A stretch of 64,000 nt of DNA. Origin: JAGVSR01 sp963742405 (GTDB taxonomy: Bacteria > Pseudomonadota > Alphaproteobacteria > Rhizobiales > Hyphomicrobiaceae). The stretch's first letter is position 1. Every line of letters starts with the position of its first letter. Of the stretch, positions 37,394 to 47,741 are shown in pieces. The notes under the pieces were generated by a model. The model worked only from the letters and a program-made list of their open reading frames with translations, made no database searches and was not told the origin of the DNA. Both the position numbers and the translations under genes were made by a program. The DNA is taken from contig CAVUMB010000005.1 of NCBI GenBank assembly GCA_963742405.1, forward strand, positions 62,001 to 126,000, given 5' to 3'.

Positions 37394-37864
37394 ATGTCAG
37401 CGTATCAGCGCGCGCCGTCGCGTGCGTTTCTAGTTGCAATTGTCAAGCCCGCCTGCGCTGTTGCGCTGGCCGTTAGTTTGGGTGCCTGTTCGAGCGCCAG
37501 GCAACCTGCCGGTCCGCAGGTCTTCGCCTGGCTCGCACCTGAGCCGCCCCCTCAGGTGGCTTTTAATCCGACAAAAGTCGAAGCAGACAGCCTGCCCGCG
37601 GCAACACCGCAGCCAGTGTCCGTTCGCAACATGCCGGACGATCCAGCAGCGTCCTGGAGCCCGAATTCCGGCCGCAGCGCAGCCAGTGCCTGGTCGACTT
37701 CGCTCGTCGGTCCTGCATCCCCTGACGACAGCTGGAAGCCCGATGTCGCGGCCAGGGCGGATGAGGCCGGCATGATGACAGACGACGCGGGTCTGCCTGA
37801 TCCGAAATCGCCGGAAGAGGCGGGGATCTGCTCGGTCGGTTCGGGCTGGAAGTGCCCGCAATGA
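37394..37864 (+). CDS. Putative lipoprotein, hypothetical
   Basis: 156 residues. The N-terminal hydrophobic signal ends in a lipobox (AVSLGACSS), so it is probably lipid-anchored. The mature part is disordered-looking, rich in Pro, Ala, Ser and Asp, with two cysteines in the last 11 residues (GICSVGSGWKC). I recognise no domain. The frame is open 21 codons further upstream; the chosen ATG gives a well-formed signal sequence. Confidence 0.55.
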   Translation: MSAYQRAPSRAFLVAIVKPACAVALAVSLGACSSARQPAGPQVFAWLAPEPPPQVAFNPTKVEADSLPAATPQPVSVRNMPDDPAASWSPNSGRSAASAWSTSLVGPASPDDSWKPDVAARADEAGMMTDDAGLPDPKSPEEAGICSVGSGWKCPQ

Positions 37865-37897
37865 GGCGATAGCGTCGTCGCGTGTCACGCCCCGCCG

Positions 37898-38473
37898 ATG
37901 GATGGTCTGCGCCCCGTGTTATCTCCGATCATCGAAGCCTATTTGGATCGCCCTCGGAACGAGGCTCTGCAGGCACAGATCGACGCGATCTTTTTTGAAG
38001 CCAGCGGCACCAAGTCGTTTCAAACGCAGGAGGCGCGCGAAGCATTTCGCGAACGCTGGCTCGGTCGCTATTTGAGTCACGATCCGCAGCACGCGCTGCT
38101 TGCGCTGCAATCGCCGGGAGCCGCATCCGAAATGGTGGCCGGGTATCTCGTCGGTGCAATCGAAGATCCGGCTCGCGCGCCGCGGTTCCAAGATCTCGGC
38201 TACTTTCAAAACCTGCAGCACCTCACCGCGCGCTATCCCGCGCAGTTACACGTCAATCTGGCGCCCGCTTGGCGCGGAGCCGGTACTGGCCGCAAGCTCC
38301 TCGAAGCATTTTGCGCACACGCATCCGCCCTCGGCGCCCCTGGCGTGCATGTCTTTACCGGACGCGGTCTGCGCAATGTCCAGTTCTACGCCCGCGCCGG
38401 CTTTGAAGAAGTTGGCAGCGTCACCTGGAACGCGCGCGAATTGGTCATGCTTGGTCGTCGCTTGGCTAAGTAA
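37898..38473 (+). CDS. GNAT family N-acetyltransferase
   Basis: 191 residues. The acetyl-CoA binding motif A is visible as LHVNLAPAWRGAGTGRKLLEAF, followed by GVHVFTGRGLRNVQFYARAGFEEVG, the usual motif B end. The N-terminal half carries an insertion with ERWLGRYLSHDPQHALLAL. The substrate cannot be inferred. It begins 33 bp after the putative lipoprotein gene and is probably co-transcribed. Confidence 0.88.
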   Translation: MDGLRPVLSPIIEAYLDRPRNEALQAQIDAIFFEASGTKSFQTQEAREAFRERWLGRYLSHDPQHALLALQSPGAASEMVAGYLVGAIEDPARAPRFQDLGYFQNLQHLTARYPAQLHVNLAPAWRGAGTGRKLLEAFCAHASALGAPGVHVFTGRGLRNVQFYARAGFEEVGSVTWNARELVMLGRRLAK

Positions 38474-38546
38474 ACGTGACGCGTCTCCGTCATCGACCTG
38501 CAACAGTGTCGAGGTAGGTCGAAGCGCGGGTCGACGAGAAGCCGAT

Positions 38547-38678
38547 ATGAAAATTTTGATCATCGAAGTCGCCAAGGCCGTGGCCGTGATCGTCGTCAGC
38601 ACGGCGGTTGTGATCGCATTGCGGCCCAATGCTGCCACCTCCAAGCCTGACTGGGCGACCGCCTCCCTTACGCGGTGA
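38547..38678 (+). CDS. Small membrane peptide (possible)
   Basis: A 43-residue open frame, MKILIIEVAKAVAVIVVS and onward, with one predicted membrane helix and a short polar tail. The ribosome site is weak (GAGAA). The 3' end overlaps the convergent oxidoreductase gene by 11 bp. It could be a genuine small membrane protein, but conservation cannot be judged here. Confidence 0.35.
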   Translation: MKILIIEVAKAVAVIVVSTAVVIALRPNAATSKPDWATASLTR

Positions 38679-39789
38679 CTCGGTCGAGGCTGGCCGCGAC
38701 GGCGCGGCCGATGGCCAAGCTTGCAGTCAGCCCCGGGCTCTCGATCCCGTAAAGCGCAACAAGCCCGTTACAGCCATGAATTCCAGGTCCCTGGATGGCA
38801 AAATCCGCTGTGATCGACGGCTCGCGCGACAGCTTCGGCCGAATACCGACATAGGCCGGAAGCAGGGCTGTCTCTGAAACGGCTGGCCAGTAGCGGCGTA
38901 TCGCACTGGCGAATAAATGCCGACGCTCGCCCGTTTCATCATCGAACGTATGCTCCGGCGTCTCGCACCAGCTCACGTCCGGCCCAAATTTAACAACACC
39001 CTCCGTTGACAGCGAATAGTGAATGCCAAGTCCTCCTGCCGCCGGCATCGGATAGACGAGGCGCCCAAAAGGCGCCGGTCCGTGCATGGTGTAGTAATGC
39101 CCCTTTGCGAAGTAAGTCTGGGGAATGGGAGCGCGAAGCGGCGGCGTGATCAGCCCCGCCAATTTGGTGGCTGAAAGTCCACCGGCGAGTATAAGCCGCT
39201 CGCACGTGATGGCCGCTTCACAGCCCTGGCTGACCGTAATAATGCGAAATCCGAATTCATGCCGTTCAATCGCGACGACAGACGTCCCGGTCGCGACCGT
39301 GCCCCCGCAATCGATAAAGTTTGCTTCCAGAGCCAGCATGACACCCGTGCCGTCAACGACGGCCGTTGCCGGGGAATGGAGCGCGGCACGGCAGCTCAGC
39401 GCCGGTTCGAGCGCCAGAGCCACAGCCGCGCTCAGCATCCGAAGGTCGTCAACGCCGTTGGCGAGGGCTCGGCCGGCAAGCGCCTCCAATGCAGGGATCT
39501 CCGCCATGGTGCATGCAACGACGAGCTTGCCGAGGCGAGAATAGGGTACGCCGGTCTCCGCGCAGAAGGCCGCCAGCAATAATCGACCCTCGACGCAGTA
39601 TCGCGCCTTCAAAGAATGCGGTGGGTAGTAGAGCCCGGCGTGGACGACTTCACTGTTGCGCGCTGTCGACTCTTGTCCCAGGCGTGCATGTCGCTCGATG
39701 AGCAGGATGTCAGCGCTTTGCCGCGCACAGGCTTGCGCGATCGCAAGCCCGACCACGCCGCCTCCCACAACGACACATAAAAAGTCCAC
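38668..39789 (-). CDS. FAD-dependent oxidoreductase, L-2-hydroxyglutarate dehydrogenase-like
   Basis: About 373 residues of the DAO/LhgO family. The N-terminal dinucleotide fold is VVVGGGVVGLAIAQACA, followed by ESTARNSEVVHAGLYYPPHSLKA, which is typical of L-2-hydroxyglutarate dehydrogenase-type enzymes. Near the C-terminus are YVGIRPKLS and IHGCNGLVALYGIESPGLTAS. It probably oxidises a 2-hydroxy acid with FAD. The start is uncertain: a GTG at 39789 follows GGA at good spacing, and another GTG lies five codons upstream. Confidence 0.87.
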   Translation of the reverse strand: MDFLCVVVGGGVVGLAIAQACARQSADILLIERHARLGQESTARNSEVVHAGLYYPPHSLKARYCVEGRLLLAAFCAETGVPYSRLGKLVVACTMAEIPALEALAGRALANGVDDLRMLSAAVALALEPALSCRAALHSPATAVVDGTGVMLALEANFIDCGGTVATGTSVVAIERHEFGFRIITVSQGCEAAITCERLILAGGLSATKLAGLITPPLRAPIPQTYFAKGHYYTMHGPAPFGRLVYPMPAAGGLGIHYSLSTEGVVKFGPDVSWCETPEHTFDDETGERRHLFASAIRRYWPAVSETALLPAYVGIRPKLSREPSITADFAIQGPGIHGCNGLVALYGIESPGLTASLAIGRAVAASLDRVTA

Positions 39790-39944
39790 GGACAATCCAC
39801 ACACTCGGCGGGGGCTAGGTACGCATTGATCTCTAACGATAATAGCGGAATGTTCCGGTGGTTATCCACAGCGGATCGGAAGCAGAACAAAAAGCTTGGA
39901 ACAAACCACGAAATCAGAGTTCGGTGCACTTCAATCAACGAGAA

Positions 39945-39975
39945 ACGGTCCGCAAAGCATCGGCTTGCGGACCGT
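39945..39975 (-). terminator. Terminator-like hairpin downstream of bactofilin gene
   Basis: An 11-bp perfect stem (39965-39975 with 39945-39955) with a 9-nt loop, followed on the minus strand by TTTCTCGTT. It lies 23 bp past the bactofilin stop codon. The T-run is short, so strength is uncertain. Confidence 0.6.
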
Positions 39976-39998
39976 GGATTAGCATGGAACTGGTCTAA

Positions 39999-40556
39999 TC
40001 AGATGGCTTCGGCCGCTGTTTCCGGGCCGGCGTCGGTCGCGTCGGTCGCCGTCGTTGCGGGCGCAGGCTCCGACCGCGGCGGCGCGCGTTCGGCAAAACT
40101 CAACCCGGCGGTTGGGTCATCCGTCCGGCGCGACTTGCCTTCGAAGTAGGCCCCCTGCTCGATGGCGAGCGTAAGGTGATAAATGTCGCCTTCCACGCGG
40201 CTCGTGGACTGCAACAGAACCCGCTTGCCCCGCACCGAACCCATCACGTGACCGCGCACGACCACTTCATCGGCAACGATACCACCGGTGACGGTTGCCT
40301 TTTCGCCGACAAGCACGTGCGAGCCGTGAATATCGCCGTTGATCTCGCCCTCGATTTGAACCTCACCGCGCGAGACCAGATTGCCTGTGATCTGCAATTC
40401 CGGACCGATGACCGAGGGAGTGCCGCGTTCGCTGCTTCGCAGCGCGGATCCGATAGGACGGGTTTGCGGGGCTCCCGATGGCAGCGACGGAGGTTGTGTG
40501 GTTGGCACATAGCTGGACTTAGCATCCCCTTCCGGCTTGCGGAAATTTGGCAACAT
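39999..40556 (-). CDS. Bactofilin family cytoskeletal protein
   Basis: 185 residues. A Pro/Ser-rich N-terminal tail is followed by the bactofilin beta-helix at about residues 48-140 (SVIGPELQITGNLVSRGEVQIEGEINGDIHG, GGIVADEVVVRGHVMG). A disordered Ala/Pro/Thr-rich C-terminus ends the protein. Bactofilins polymerise without nucleotides and organise cell shape, stalks or polar structures, which fits a budding or prosthecate alphaproteobacterium. It is transcribed alone. Confidence 0.92.
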   Translation of the reverse strand: MLPNFRKPEGDAKSSYVPTTQPPSLPSGAPQTRPIGSALRSSERGTPSVIGPELQITGNLVSRGEVQIEGEINGDIHGSHVLVGEKATVTGGIVADEVVVRGHVMGSVRGKRVLLQSTSRVEGDIYHLTLAIEQGAYFEGKSRRTDDPTAGLSFAERAPPRSEPAPATTATDATDAGPETAAEAI

Positions 40557-40767
40557 CGAACACCTCCCTCAACTCAATCCGGCCCCGAGTTGGGCGTCAT
40601 AGGACGCAATGGGCGCATCATTATGACACTTCAGTCATCGACTAACATGTTTGAATTGGCCGGTCACGGAGCGGCGGATGTAGAAACTGACGCAGTGCAA
40701 ACGGCTTAGGGCAGTTTGCCTGCACCTTGTGCGTGTTTCGCCTGTCTTTGCGGCGCCGCGCATGGGT

Positions 40768-41238
40768 TCACTTGCTTTTCAGTGCCTTGACCGCCTCAAG
40801 AACCTCGTCCACATGGCCGGGCACGCTCACTTTGCGCCAGACTTTTGCGATATGACCTTTGGCATCGATGAGGAACGTCGACCGCTCAACGCCCATGTAT
40901 TTTTTCCCGTACATCGACTTCTCCAACCAGACCCCAAAAGCCGTCGAAACCTCTTTGTCTTCATCTGAAAGCAGCCGGACGGAGAGCTCGTGCTTGGCGC
41001 GGAATTTGTCGTGGCTCTTCACGCTGTCGGGCGAAATGCCATACACTTCCGCTCCGGCCTTGGCGAAGTCCGCACTGAGGTCGGTAAAGTCCTTGGCCTC
41101 GCGGGTGCAACCTGTCGTGTCGTCTTTCGGGTAGAAATAAAGCACCACCGGATGCCCCTTCAACTTCGACAGTTTAACCGTCGAGCCATCGTCTGCCGGT
41201 AGAAGGAAATCGGGAGCTTTTGCACCTGCTTCGAGCAT
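40768..41238 (-). CDS. bcp: Thioredoxin-dependent thiol peroxidase (peroxiredoxin Q/Bcp)
   Basis: 156 residues. The peroxidatic cysteine sits in YPKDDTTGCTREAKDF. The usual partner position five residues later is Asp/Phe rather than Cys, so this is a one-Cys-like Bcp. VYGISPDSVKSHDKF and RSTFLIDAKG are family blocks. It reduces peroxides with thioredoxin in the cytoplasm. The start MLEAGAKAPDF follows AAGG; the longer frame upstream is not conserved. It is divergent from the AsmA-like gene. Confidence 0.93.
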   Translation of the reverse strand: MLEAGAKAPDFLLPADDGSTVKLSKLKGHPVVLYFYPKDDTTGCTREAKDFTDLSADFAKAGAEVYGISPDSVKSHDKFRAKHELSVRLLSDEDKEVSTAFGVWLEKSMYGKKYMGVERSTFLIDAKGHIAKVWRKVSVPGHVDEVLEAVKALKSK

Positions 41239-41328
41239 GGAAAACGTGCCTTTCTTTTGTCGCTTTTGCACTTGCACTTGCGAGGCAACGGAACTTAGCC
41301 GGTCCCGGTTCACCAGACACTTGATAAG

Positions 41329-44300
41329 GTGCTGATTTCCAACTGTCTCGCGTCAGTTCGGATAACGCAGATATCGCCTGGGCGGGGCACAGGACTGCGC
41401 GGCCGGGCAGCGCTTTTTGCTGAGGCCACAGCGGCGCGAAAGGGAACCAGAGGGGTGGAGAGACCGACACGGACCGAGCCCAGCTCGCGAACCGGTGCGC
41501 CACGTACCGGTCGTCCCCGACCATCCATGCCTCCGGCTCCGTCGCGAACGACGCCTTCCGCGCGCTGGGTGGAACTCGACCAGTGGCCGCCGGCGGCTCG
41601 CATGGCCGGTCGCATCGCGCTCTGGATCTCGCCGTTCGTCCTGCTCACGCTCCTCGCTGTCATAGTGGTCTACGTGCGCCTGTTGCAGGCTCCCGTATCG
41701 CTTAAAGTCATGGCCGGCCCCATCGAGCGCGGCATCAACGCCGAACTGCAGGGCCTGACTGCGAAAGTGGACGATGCGCTGCTGCGCCGGAGCGAAGCCG
41801 GTGAGTACGAATTTCGTCTCGTCAATTTGCGCCTCCTCGAACCGGACGGCAGCGTCGTCGCCTCGGCGCCAATCGCTGCGGTCTCACTGGATCTATCGCG
41901 GCTCTTATTCTTCGAAGTGCTGCCAAAGCGCGTCGATCTGATTGAGCCACAGATCGCCGTCACCTATTCCGAACGCGATGGCTTGTCGTTGAGTTTTGCC
42001 GAGACGCCCGTCAAGCCCGGAGCGCCGCCGTCGCCGGCCGCCGAACAACCCCCGCCTGTGACCATCAAGGCCCCCCTACAGTCCAACCAGGTGTCACCGA
42101 ATGTCCTGCGCAAGCTCGATCTGGCTCGCGTCATTGCGGAGTATTCGGCGCGTGCTCGCCGCAAAGAGGACGCTACCTCCAAGCTGACCCAGGTCGGTCT
42201 CAGAAACGCGACAGTCGATGTCGATTTCGAAGGCAAGCATAGCCGCTGGAAAATTGCCGAACTTGACGTCGATCTTGATCATGAGCGCCGCCGCAGCGTC
42301 ATCTCGGCCGTCACCCGGATTGATAGCGATCGCGGTCCTTGGACCCTCTCGCTCCTGACGGAAGATTCCGAGAAAACCGGAATTTTGAAGCTCAAGGCCT
42401 CCATCCGGGATTTGGTGCCCAGTTCACTTGGCAGGGCCTTCCCGTCAATGGCGCTGGTGCGATCACTCGAACTGCCGGTTGCCGGCAATGCCGAAATCGA
42501 ATTCCGCACAACCGGCGAAGTGAACGGCGCCGAACTGGCCGTCGAAATCGGCCGCGGACTGATCGACTTCGGCCCGGCGATGGCGGCGCCCATGCTCGTC
42601 GATGCCGGACTGCTCAACTTCAAGTATGACGCGGCGACCGAGCGCTTATCAATGGCGCCGTCAACGGTGCGTTGGGGTGATAGCTCCGTCACGCTGACCG
42701 GCCTCGTCGCCCATCAGCCCGCAGCAACCACCCCGGCAGATTGGGCGTTCGATATCCACAGTTTGTCGGGCTCGCTTGCAGCGGAAGAATTCAAGGTCGC
42801 GCCGGTTCCCCTCGATGCGTTTCAAATGAGCGGCCGGTTCACTCCGGAATCAAACCGCATCGAACTGTCCAACATCTATGCAAAGGCCGGCGGCGGCGAC
42901 ATCGTGCTCGCGGGCGACGTGGTGGTTGGCGACGGTCCCGGCGCTGGTGCCCGCCTCGACGGACGCTTTGGACCGGCCAATGCCGATGTCCTGAAGGCAG
43001 TGTGGCCGCGCATGATGTCGCCGCGGGCACGGCAATGGTTTGGAGAGCACGTTACTGGGGGAAGGCTGCAGCAAGGCAAAATACATTTCGCATCCGGCGC
43101 CTACGCGGAGCCCGGTGCCATAGCGGGCCGCAGCGGCGTACCCGAGACCATCGCAATGGACCTTGCCGGCGAAAACGTATCTCTTTTGCCTCTCAAAGAC
43201 GGACCTCCGTTGAACGCGGCCGTCATGGTCGCCGAGGTTCGCAATCACACTCTGCAGATCACAACGCCCGAGGCCGTGCTCGTCAGTGCCGACGGACAGG
43301 GCATCTCTTTGAAGCAGGGTCAATTCACCGTGGCGGACGTGGATGCGCCCATCGCCAAGGCCGAAATGAACTTCAAAGCACAGTCGGCCCTCGCGCCGGC
43401 GGTGAGTGTGATGCAGCAAATGAAACTGCTCGATACTTCGAAACTTGCCCTGCCGACCGACAAGATCCTCGGCAAGCTCGATGGCGATTTCACGATCCGT
43501 TTGCCCCTCTTGCCGGAAATGGAACCCGACACTGTCGTCATCACCGGTAAGGCCAAGATTACCGACGTCAAGGCCAAGGAGAAGATCGGCATCATCAATC
43601 TCCAGAGCGGTGCCGTCGATGTCCTCCTTTCGGAACGGGAGTCGACCGCCAAGGGTGAACTCATTCTCAATGGTGTGGTGGCCAAGCTCGACTGGCGGCG
43701 TCAGATCCCGATCGACGGTGCGCCCCCCGTCACGTCACCATTGACGATCACCGCCAATCTCGACAATTCCGACCGTCGCCAACTCGGTCTCGACGTCGCA
43801 GAGTTTGTGGATGGCGATGTGCCGGTCTCCGTCGCGTTCGGCAACAGCGATTCCAATGCCGCGCAAGTGCGCGTGGCAGCCGATCTATCGCCGGCTGATT
43901 TTTCCATATCGCCGCTCGCCTTCAAGAAACCGCGCGGCCGTCCGGCCAAGTTAGAATTCGATGTTGTCTCGGGCACCACAAACAAGACCGAGCTGCGCAA
44001 TTTTAAGATTACTGGTGATGACATCACCGCCGAAGGTTGGATTGGTATTTCGGCAGATCAGAAAATACAGGAATTCGACTTTCCCGCGCTGTCCATTAAT
44101 ACCGTGTCCCAGCTCCAAATCAGCGGCAAACGTAACGCGCGCGACGTCCTGGACGTGAAAGCAACAGGCAAGACGTTCGACGGCAGAGACTTCTTCCGCT
44201 CGCTGTTCACGTTTGGCTCCGGACAGCCATCTCAGGCAAACTCAAAAAGGAGCGGTATCGACCTCACTGCGACGATTGACAATGTGCTTGGTCAATCCGA

Positions 44301-45190
44301 GACCAACTTGCGCAACGTCTCGATGCGCCTTTCCAAACGCGGCAACGAACTGACCGCACTCGATGCGCGCGGATCCCTCCCCGGCGGCAAGGCCTTGATC
44401 GCGATTCTGCAGGCGGAGACCAACGGCGAGCGCCGCGTCATAGCCGACACCACCGACGCTGGGCAGACACTACGTCTCGTCGGCTTCTACCCGAACATGC
44501 AGGGCGGCCGCGGCCGCATCGACATCTTTCTCGACGGCAAAGATCCAGCGCAGCGCGCGGGCGTTCTCATTATCGAAGACTTCAAGGTGCTGGGTGACCC
44601 GATCGTTTCGGAGGTCGTCTCTAGTGCGACCGGGGACGGCCCAGCGATCGGCGCCAGTACATACGGTCGGCAGAAGGTCGTGCGCGAGGTCTTTGAATTC
44701 GACCGCATGCGTCTGCCGTTCAATGTCGGTTATGGACAATTTGCCATCGAAGACAGCTATCTGCGGGGCCCCCTATTGGGCGCAACGATGCGTGGCAAAG
44801 TCGATTTCGGCGCGCAGAAGGTCAACCTTGGCGGCACTTATGTTCCATTGCAGGGATTGAACAACGCACTTGGCGGCATTCCTCTGCTCGGCCAGATCCT
44901 GAGTGGCCCTCGCGGCGAAGGCATCTTTGGCATCACGTTCGCGGTCCAGGGCGCGATGTCCAATCCACAAGTCATCGTCAACCCGCTGTCGCTCGTAGCT
45001 CCCGGTATCTTCCGCGAGATGTTCCAGATGACAAATCCCGAATACCGATCTGAAGCCGCGAGCACCGTCACCAGCCGAAGTCCCCGCCAGCAAGCGCGTC
45101 CGCGCTTCGAGTTCCGGCGGCACCTACCAGGCGCCCGAAGGCGTTGATGGCTGGTCTTCTGATACGGTCGTCCCGTCGAAGAAAAACTGA
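41329..45190 (+). CDS. AsmA-like / DUF3971 large membrane-anchored protein, likely frameshift near C-terminus
   Basis: About 1285 residues. A basic Pro-rich N-terminal tail is followed by one membrane helix (ALWISPFVLLTLLAVIVVYV) and a very long beta-rich periplasmic region of the AsmA/TamB-like, DUF3971 type. The C-terminus carries GGIPLLGQILSGPRGEGIFGITF, characteristic of the AsmA C-terminal domain. Such proteins are thought to bridge the periplasm for lipid transfer. As read, the frame ends at 45147 in an Arg-rich tail overlapping tyrS. Shifting +1 near 45066 gives SPAEVPASKRVRASSSGG and a stop at 45190, just clear of tyrS. The start is uncertain (GTG at 41329; ATG at 41527 possible). Confidence 0.82.
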
Positions 45191-45197
45191 GCCGCGC

Positions 45198-46464
45198 TCA
45201 AACAATTTTCAACAGCACGTGTTTCTTCTTGCCCAGCGAAAGCTTGATCACGCTGGTCACCCGTCAGATCACGTTCGGACAACGTCGCTTTCTCGTCGGT
45301 CACGGCCGTGTCGTTGACCCTCAGCCCGCCGCCCTGGATCTGTCGCCGTGCTTCCCCGTTCGACCGCACGAGACCCGACACGACGAAGGCATTGAGCACG
45401 CCCAATCCCGTGGCCAGATCCGATTTCGCAATCGTCACCGTTGGCAAGTCCGCGGCAAGAGAGCCTTCCTCAAATGTCTTGCGGGCCGTCTCGGCGGCCG
45501 CATCCGCTTTGTCGCGACCGTGGACCAGAGCGGTCGCCTCCGTCGCAAGCAGTTTCTTGGCATCGTTGATTTCCGCGCCGCCAAGCGCCGCCAGCCGCGC
45601 AATTTCGTCCATGGGCAGCAGAGTGAACAGCTTGAGGAATCGCGCCACGTCCGCGTCCTCGGTGTTGCGCCAGAATTGCCAATAGTCGTACGCCGCCAAC
45701 TGCGCCTCGTTCAGCCAGACCGCGCCGCTCGCGGTCTTGCCCATCTTGGTGCCCGACGCCGTTGTCAGCAGCGGACACGTGAGAGCCAGGAGTTGGTGCT
45801 TTACTCCCATGCGCCGTCCAAGATCGATCCCCGTGACGATGTTGCCCCATTGATCCGATCCGCCCATCTGCGTGTTGCAGCCGTAGCGGCGAGCCAATTC
45901 GACAAAGTCGTACGCCTGCAGCAGCATGTAATTGAATTCGATAAACGAGAGTTCCTGCTCGCGGTCGAGACGCAATTTGGCTGAATCCATCGTCAGCATG
46001 CGATTGACGGAGAAGTGTCGGCCAACGTCCCGCAGAAACTCGATGTAGTTGAGCGGCGCCAGCCACTCCGCATTGTCGAGCATGAGCGCGTCAGCCCGGC
46101 CGTCGCCGAACTTCAGAAATTTCGCGAAGACCTGCTTGATGCTATTCTTGTTGCGCGTCGATCTCCTCAATGGACCGCAGCTGGCGCGTCTCGTCGCGTC
46201 CGGACGGGTCGCCGATGCGCGTCGTGCCTCCGCCCATCAGGGTTAGAGGTTTGCCGGCCCCCGTCTGCCTGCAGCCAGTGCAGGATCATGATCGACAGAA
46301 GATGCCCGATATGCAGCGACGGCGCCGTGCAGTCGTAGCCGACGTAGGCAATCACCTTCCCCTCCGCTCGCGAGGGCATCGAGACCCGCGTGGTCGGACG
46401 TCTGATGGATGAAACCGCGCTCGGCAAGCGTGGCTAGGAAGAGGCTCTTGGGTGAGTGGGTCAT
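45198..46464 (-). pseudogene. tyrS: Tyrosyl-tRNA synthetase, with four single-base frameshifts as read
   Basis: Conserved TyrRS segments appear in successive frames: LATLAERGFIHQ, then YVGYDCTAPSLHIGHL (HIGH), then LTLMGGGTTRIGDPSGRDETR, then the long frame with SVNRMLTMDS, GGSDQWGNIVTG and KMGKT, an S4 domain, and finally VIKLSLGKKKHVLLK. The joins lie near 46358-46366, 46254-46265, 46150-46157 and 45250-45257. Each needs one base removed. The 1267 nt then become 421 codons, the usual TyrRS length, and the stop falls 7 bp from the corrected end of the convergent gene. An essential gene with four +1 errors points to sequence error rather than decay. It attaches tyrosine to tRNA-Tyr. Confidence 0.88.
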
Positions 46465-46586
46465 GGTCTTTTCGGTCGAATGTGAACGGGTCGGCCAAGC
46501 CGCGGGTTGGGCCGGTGCCGGTGGTGCGGTAGGATTGCCGCAAATCGCCCGGCAAATTGCATGACGGCGGGGTGGGGAGCAAGCCG

Positions 46587-47708
46587 ATGCGCGCACTAGG
46601 TCTGATGAGCGGCACGTCAATGGACGGGATTACCGTCGCACTCATCGAAACGGATGGCGAGGACCGGCTGATCCGGGGCCCAGCTCTGACTTTTCCCTAC
46701 GACGCCGATCAGCGCGGCGCGATCGGCCGGGCTATGGCCGAAGCCCGCGAGTTGCGTACGCGCAGGGATCGGCCAGGATCTTTGGCGGCGACGGAACACA
46801 TGCTGACCGAGCGGCACGCCGAAGTTATCGCCGATTTCATGCAGCGCCACGCCCTGTCGCGCGCTGACATCGACGTCGTCGGCTTTCACGGCCAAACAGT
46901 CCTGCACCGGCCGGACGAGGGCATGACGGTGCAACTCGGCGACGGGGCCCAACTCGCCGATCTTTCCGGCCTGACGGTCGTGCATGATCTGCGTGCGCGA
47001 GACATCGAAGCCGGCGGGCAGGGAGCGCCGCTCGTGCCGGTTTATCACCGCGCGCTTGTTGCAGGACTGGCGCAACGGCCCGTCGTCATCGTCAACATCG
47101 GCGGTGTGGCCAACGTCACCTACGTTGGCCGCGACGCAACGTTGCTCGCGTTCGACACCGGACCCGGCAATGCGCTGCTCGACGACTGGATGATGAAGCG
47201 TGCCGGCGTTGCCTACGACCGTGACGGCATCACGTCGGGCGACGGCAAGGTCGACGAAGCCGTGCTGCGCTTCTGCCTGTCGCATTCCTTCTTCTCCTCC
47301 GCCCCGCCCAAGTCGCTCGACCGCAACGCCTTCATTTGGGACGTTGTCGAATGGATGTCGCTCGAAGATGGAGCCGCGACACTGGCAGCTTTCACGGTTA
47401 CTGCGATCGCCAAGTCGCGCGAGTACTTTCCCGAAGAGCCGCAACTTTGGATTATCGCCGGTGGTGGGCGGCGCAACCGGACCATGATGAGCGGACTGGC
47501 CGGCGTCGTACAGAATGCCGTCGTTCCGGCCGAAGCCGTAGGGCTTGATGGCGATGCCGTCGAAGCGGAGGCGTGGGGCTATCTCGCCGTGCGCGCGATC
47601 AAGGGCTTGCCGATCACGTTTCCCGGTACCACCGGCGTTTCGCAGCCGCTGACCGGGGGCGTGGTCTCTAAGCCGCACGGACCTCCGACTAAACGCAAAG
47701 AGTCATAA
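46587..47708 (+). CDS. anmK: Anhydro-N-acetylmuramic acid kinase
   Basis: 373 residues. The N-terminus RALGLMSGTSMDGITVALIE is the AnmK signature. Later blocks are GFHGQTVLHRP, NIGGVANVTYV, FDTGPGNALLDDW and IAGGGRRNRTMM. The enzyme phosphorylates anhydroMurNAc during cell-wall recycling. GGGGAG lies 8 nt before the ATG; a longer frame begins with TTG ten codons upstream. It is divergent from tyrS, a common arrangement in Alphaproteobacteria. Confidence 0.95.
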   Translation: MRALGLMSGTSMDGITVALIETDGEDRLIRGPALTFPYDADQRGAIGRAMAEARELRTRRDRPGSLAATEHMLTERHAEVIADFMQRHALSRADIDVVGFHGQTVLHRPDEGMTVQLGDGAQLADLSGLTVVHDLRARDIEAGGQGAPLVPVYHRALVAGLAQRPVVIVNIGGVANVTYVGRDATLLAFDTGPGNALLDDWMMKRAGVAYDRDGITSGDGKVDEAVLRFCLSHSFFSSAPPKSLDRNAFIWDVVEWMSLEDGAATLAAFTVTAIAKSREYFPEEPQLWIIAGGGRRNRTMMSGLAGVVQNAVVPAEAVGLDGDAVEAEAWGYLAVRAIKGLPITFPGTTGVSQPLTGGVVSKPHGPPTKRKES

Positions 47709-47736
47709 AAAAAACCCCGCCGTGGCGAGGTTTTTT
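47707..47736. terminator. Bidirectional terminator between anmK and alpha/beta hydrolase gene
   Basis: A compact GC-rich hairpin flanked by an A-run at 47707-47714 and a T-run at 47731-47736. On the minus strand all stem pairs are intact with one G-U; on the plus strand there is one mismatch. It can serve both convergent genes. Confidence 0.8.
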
Positions 47737-47741
47737 CATAT

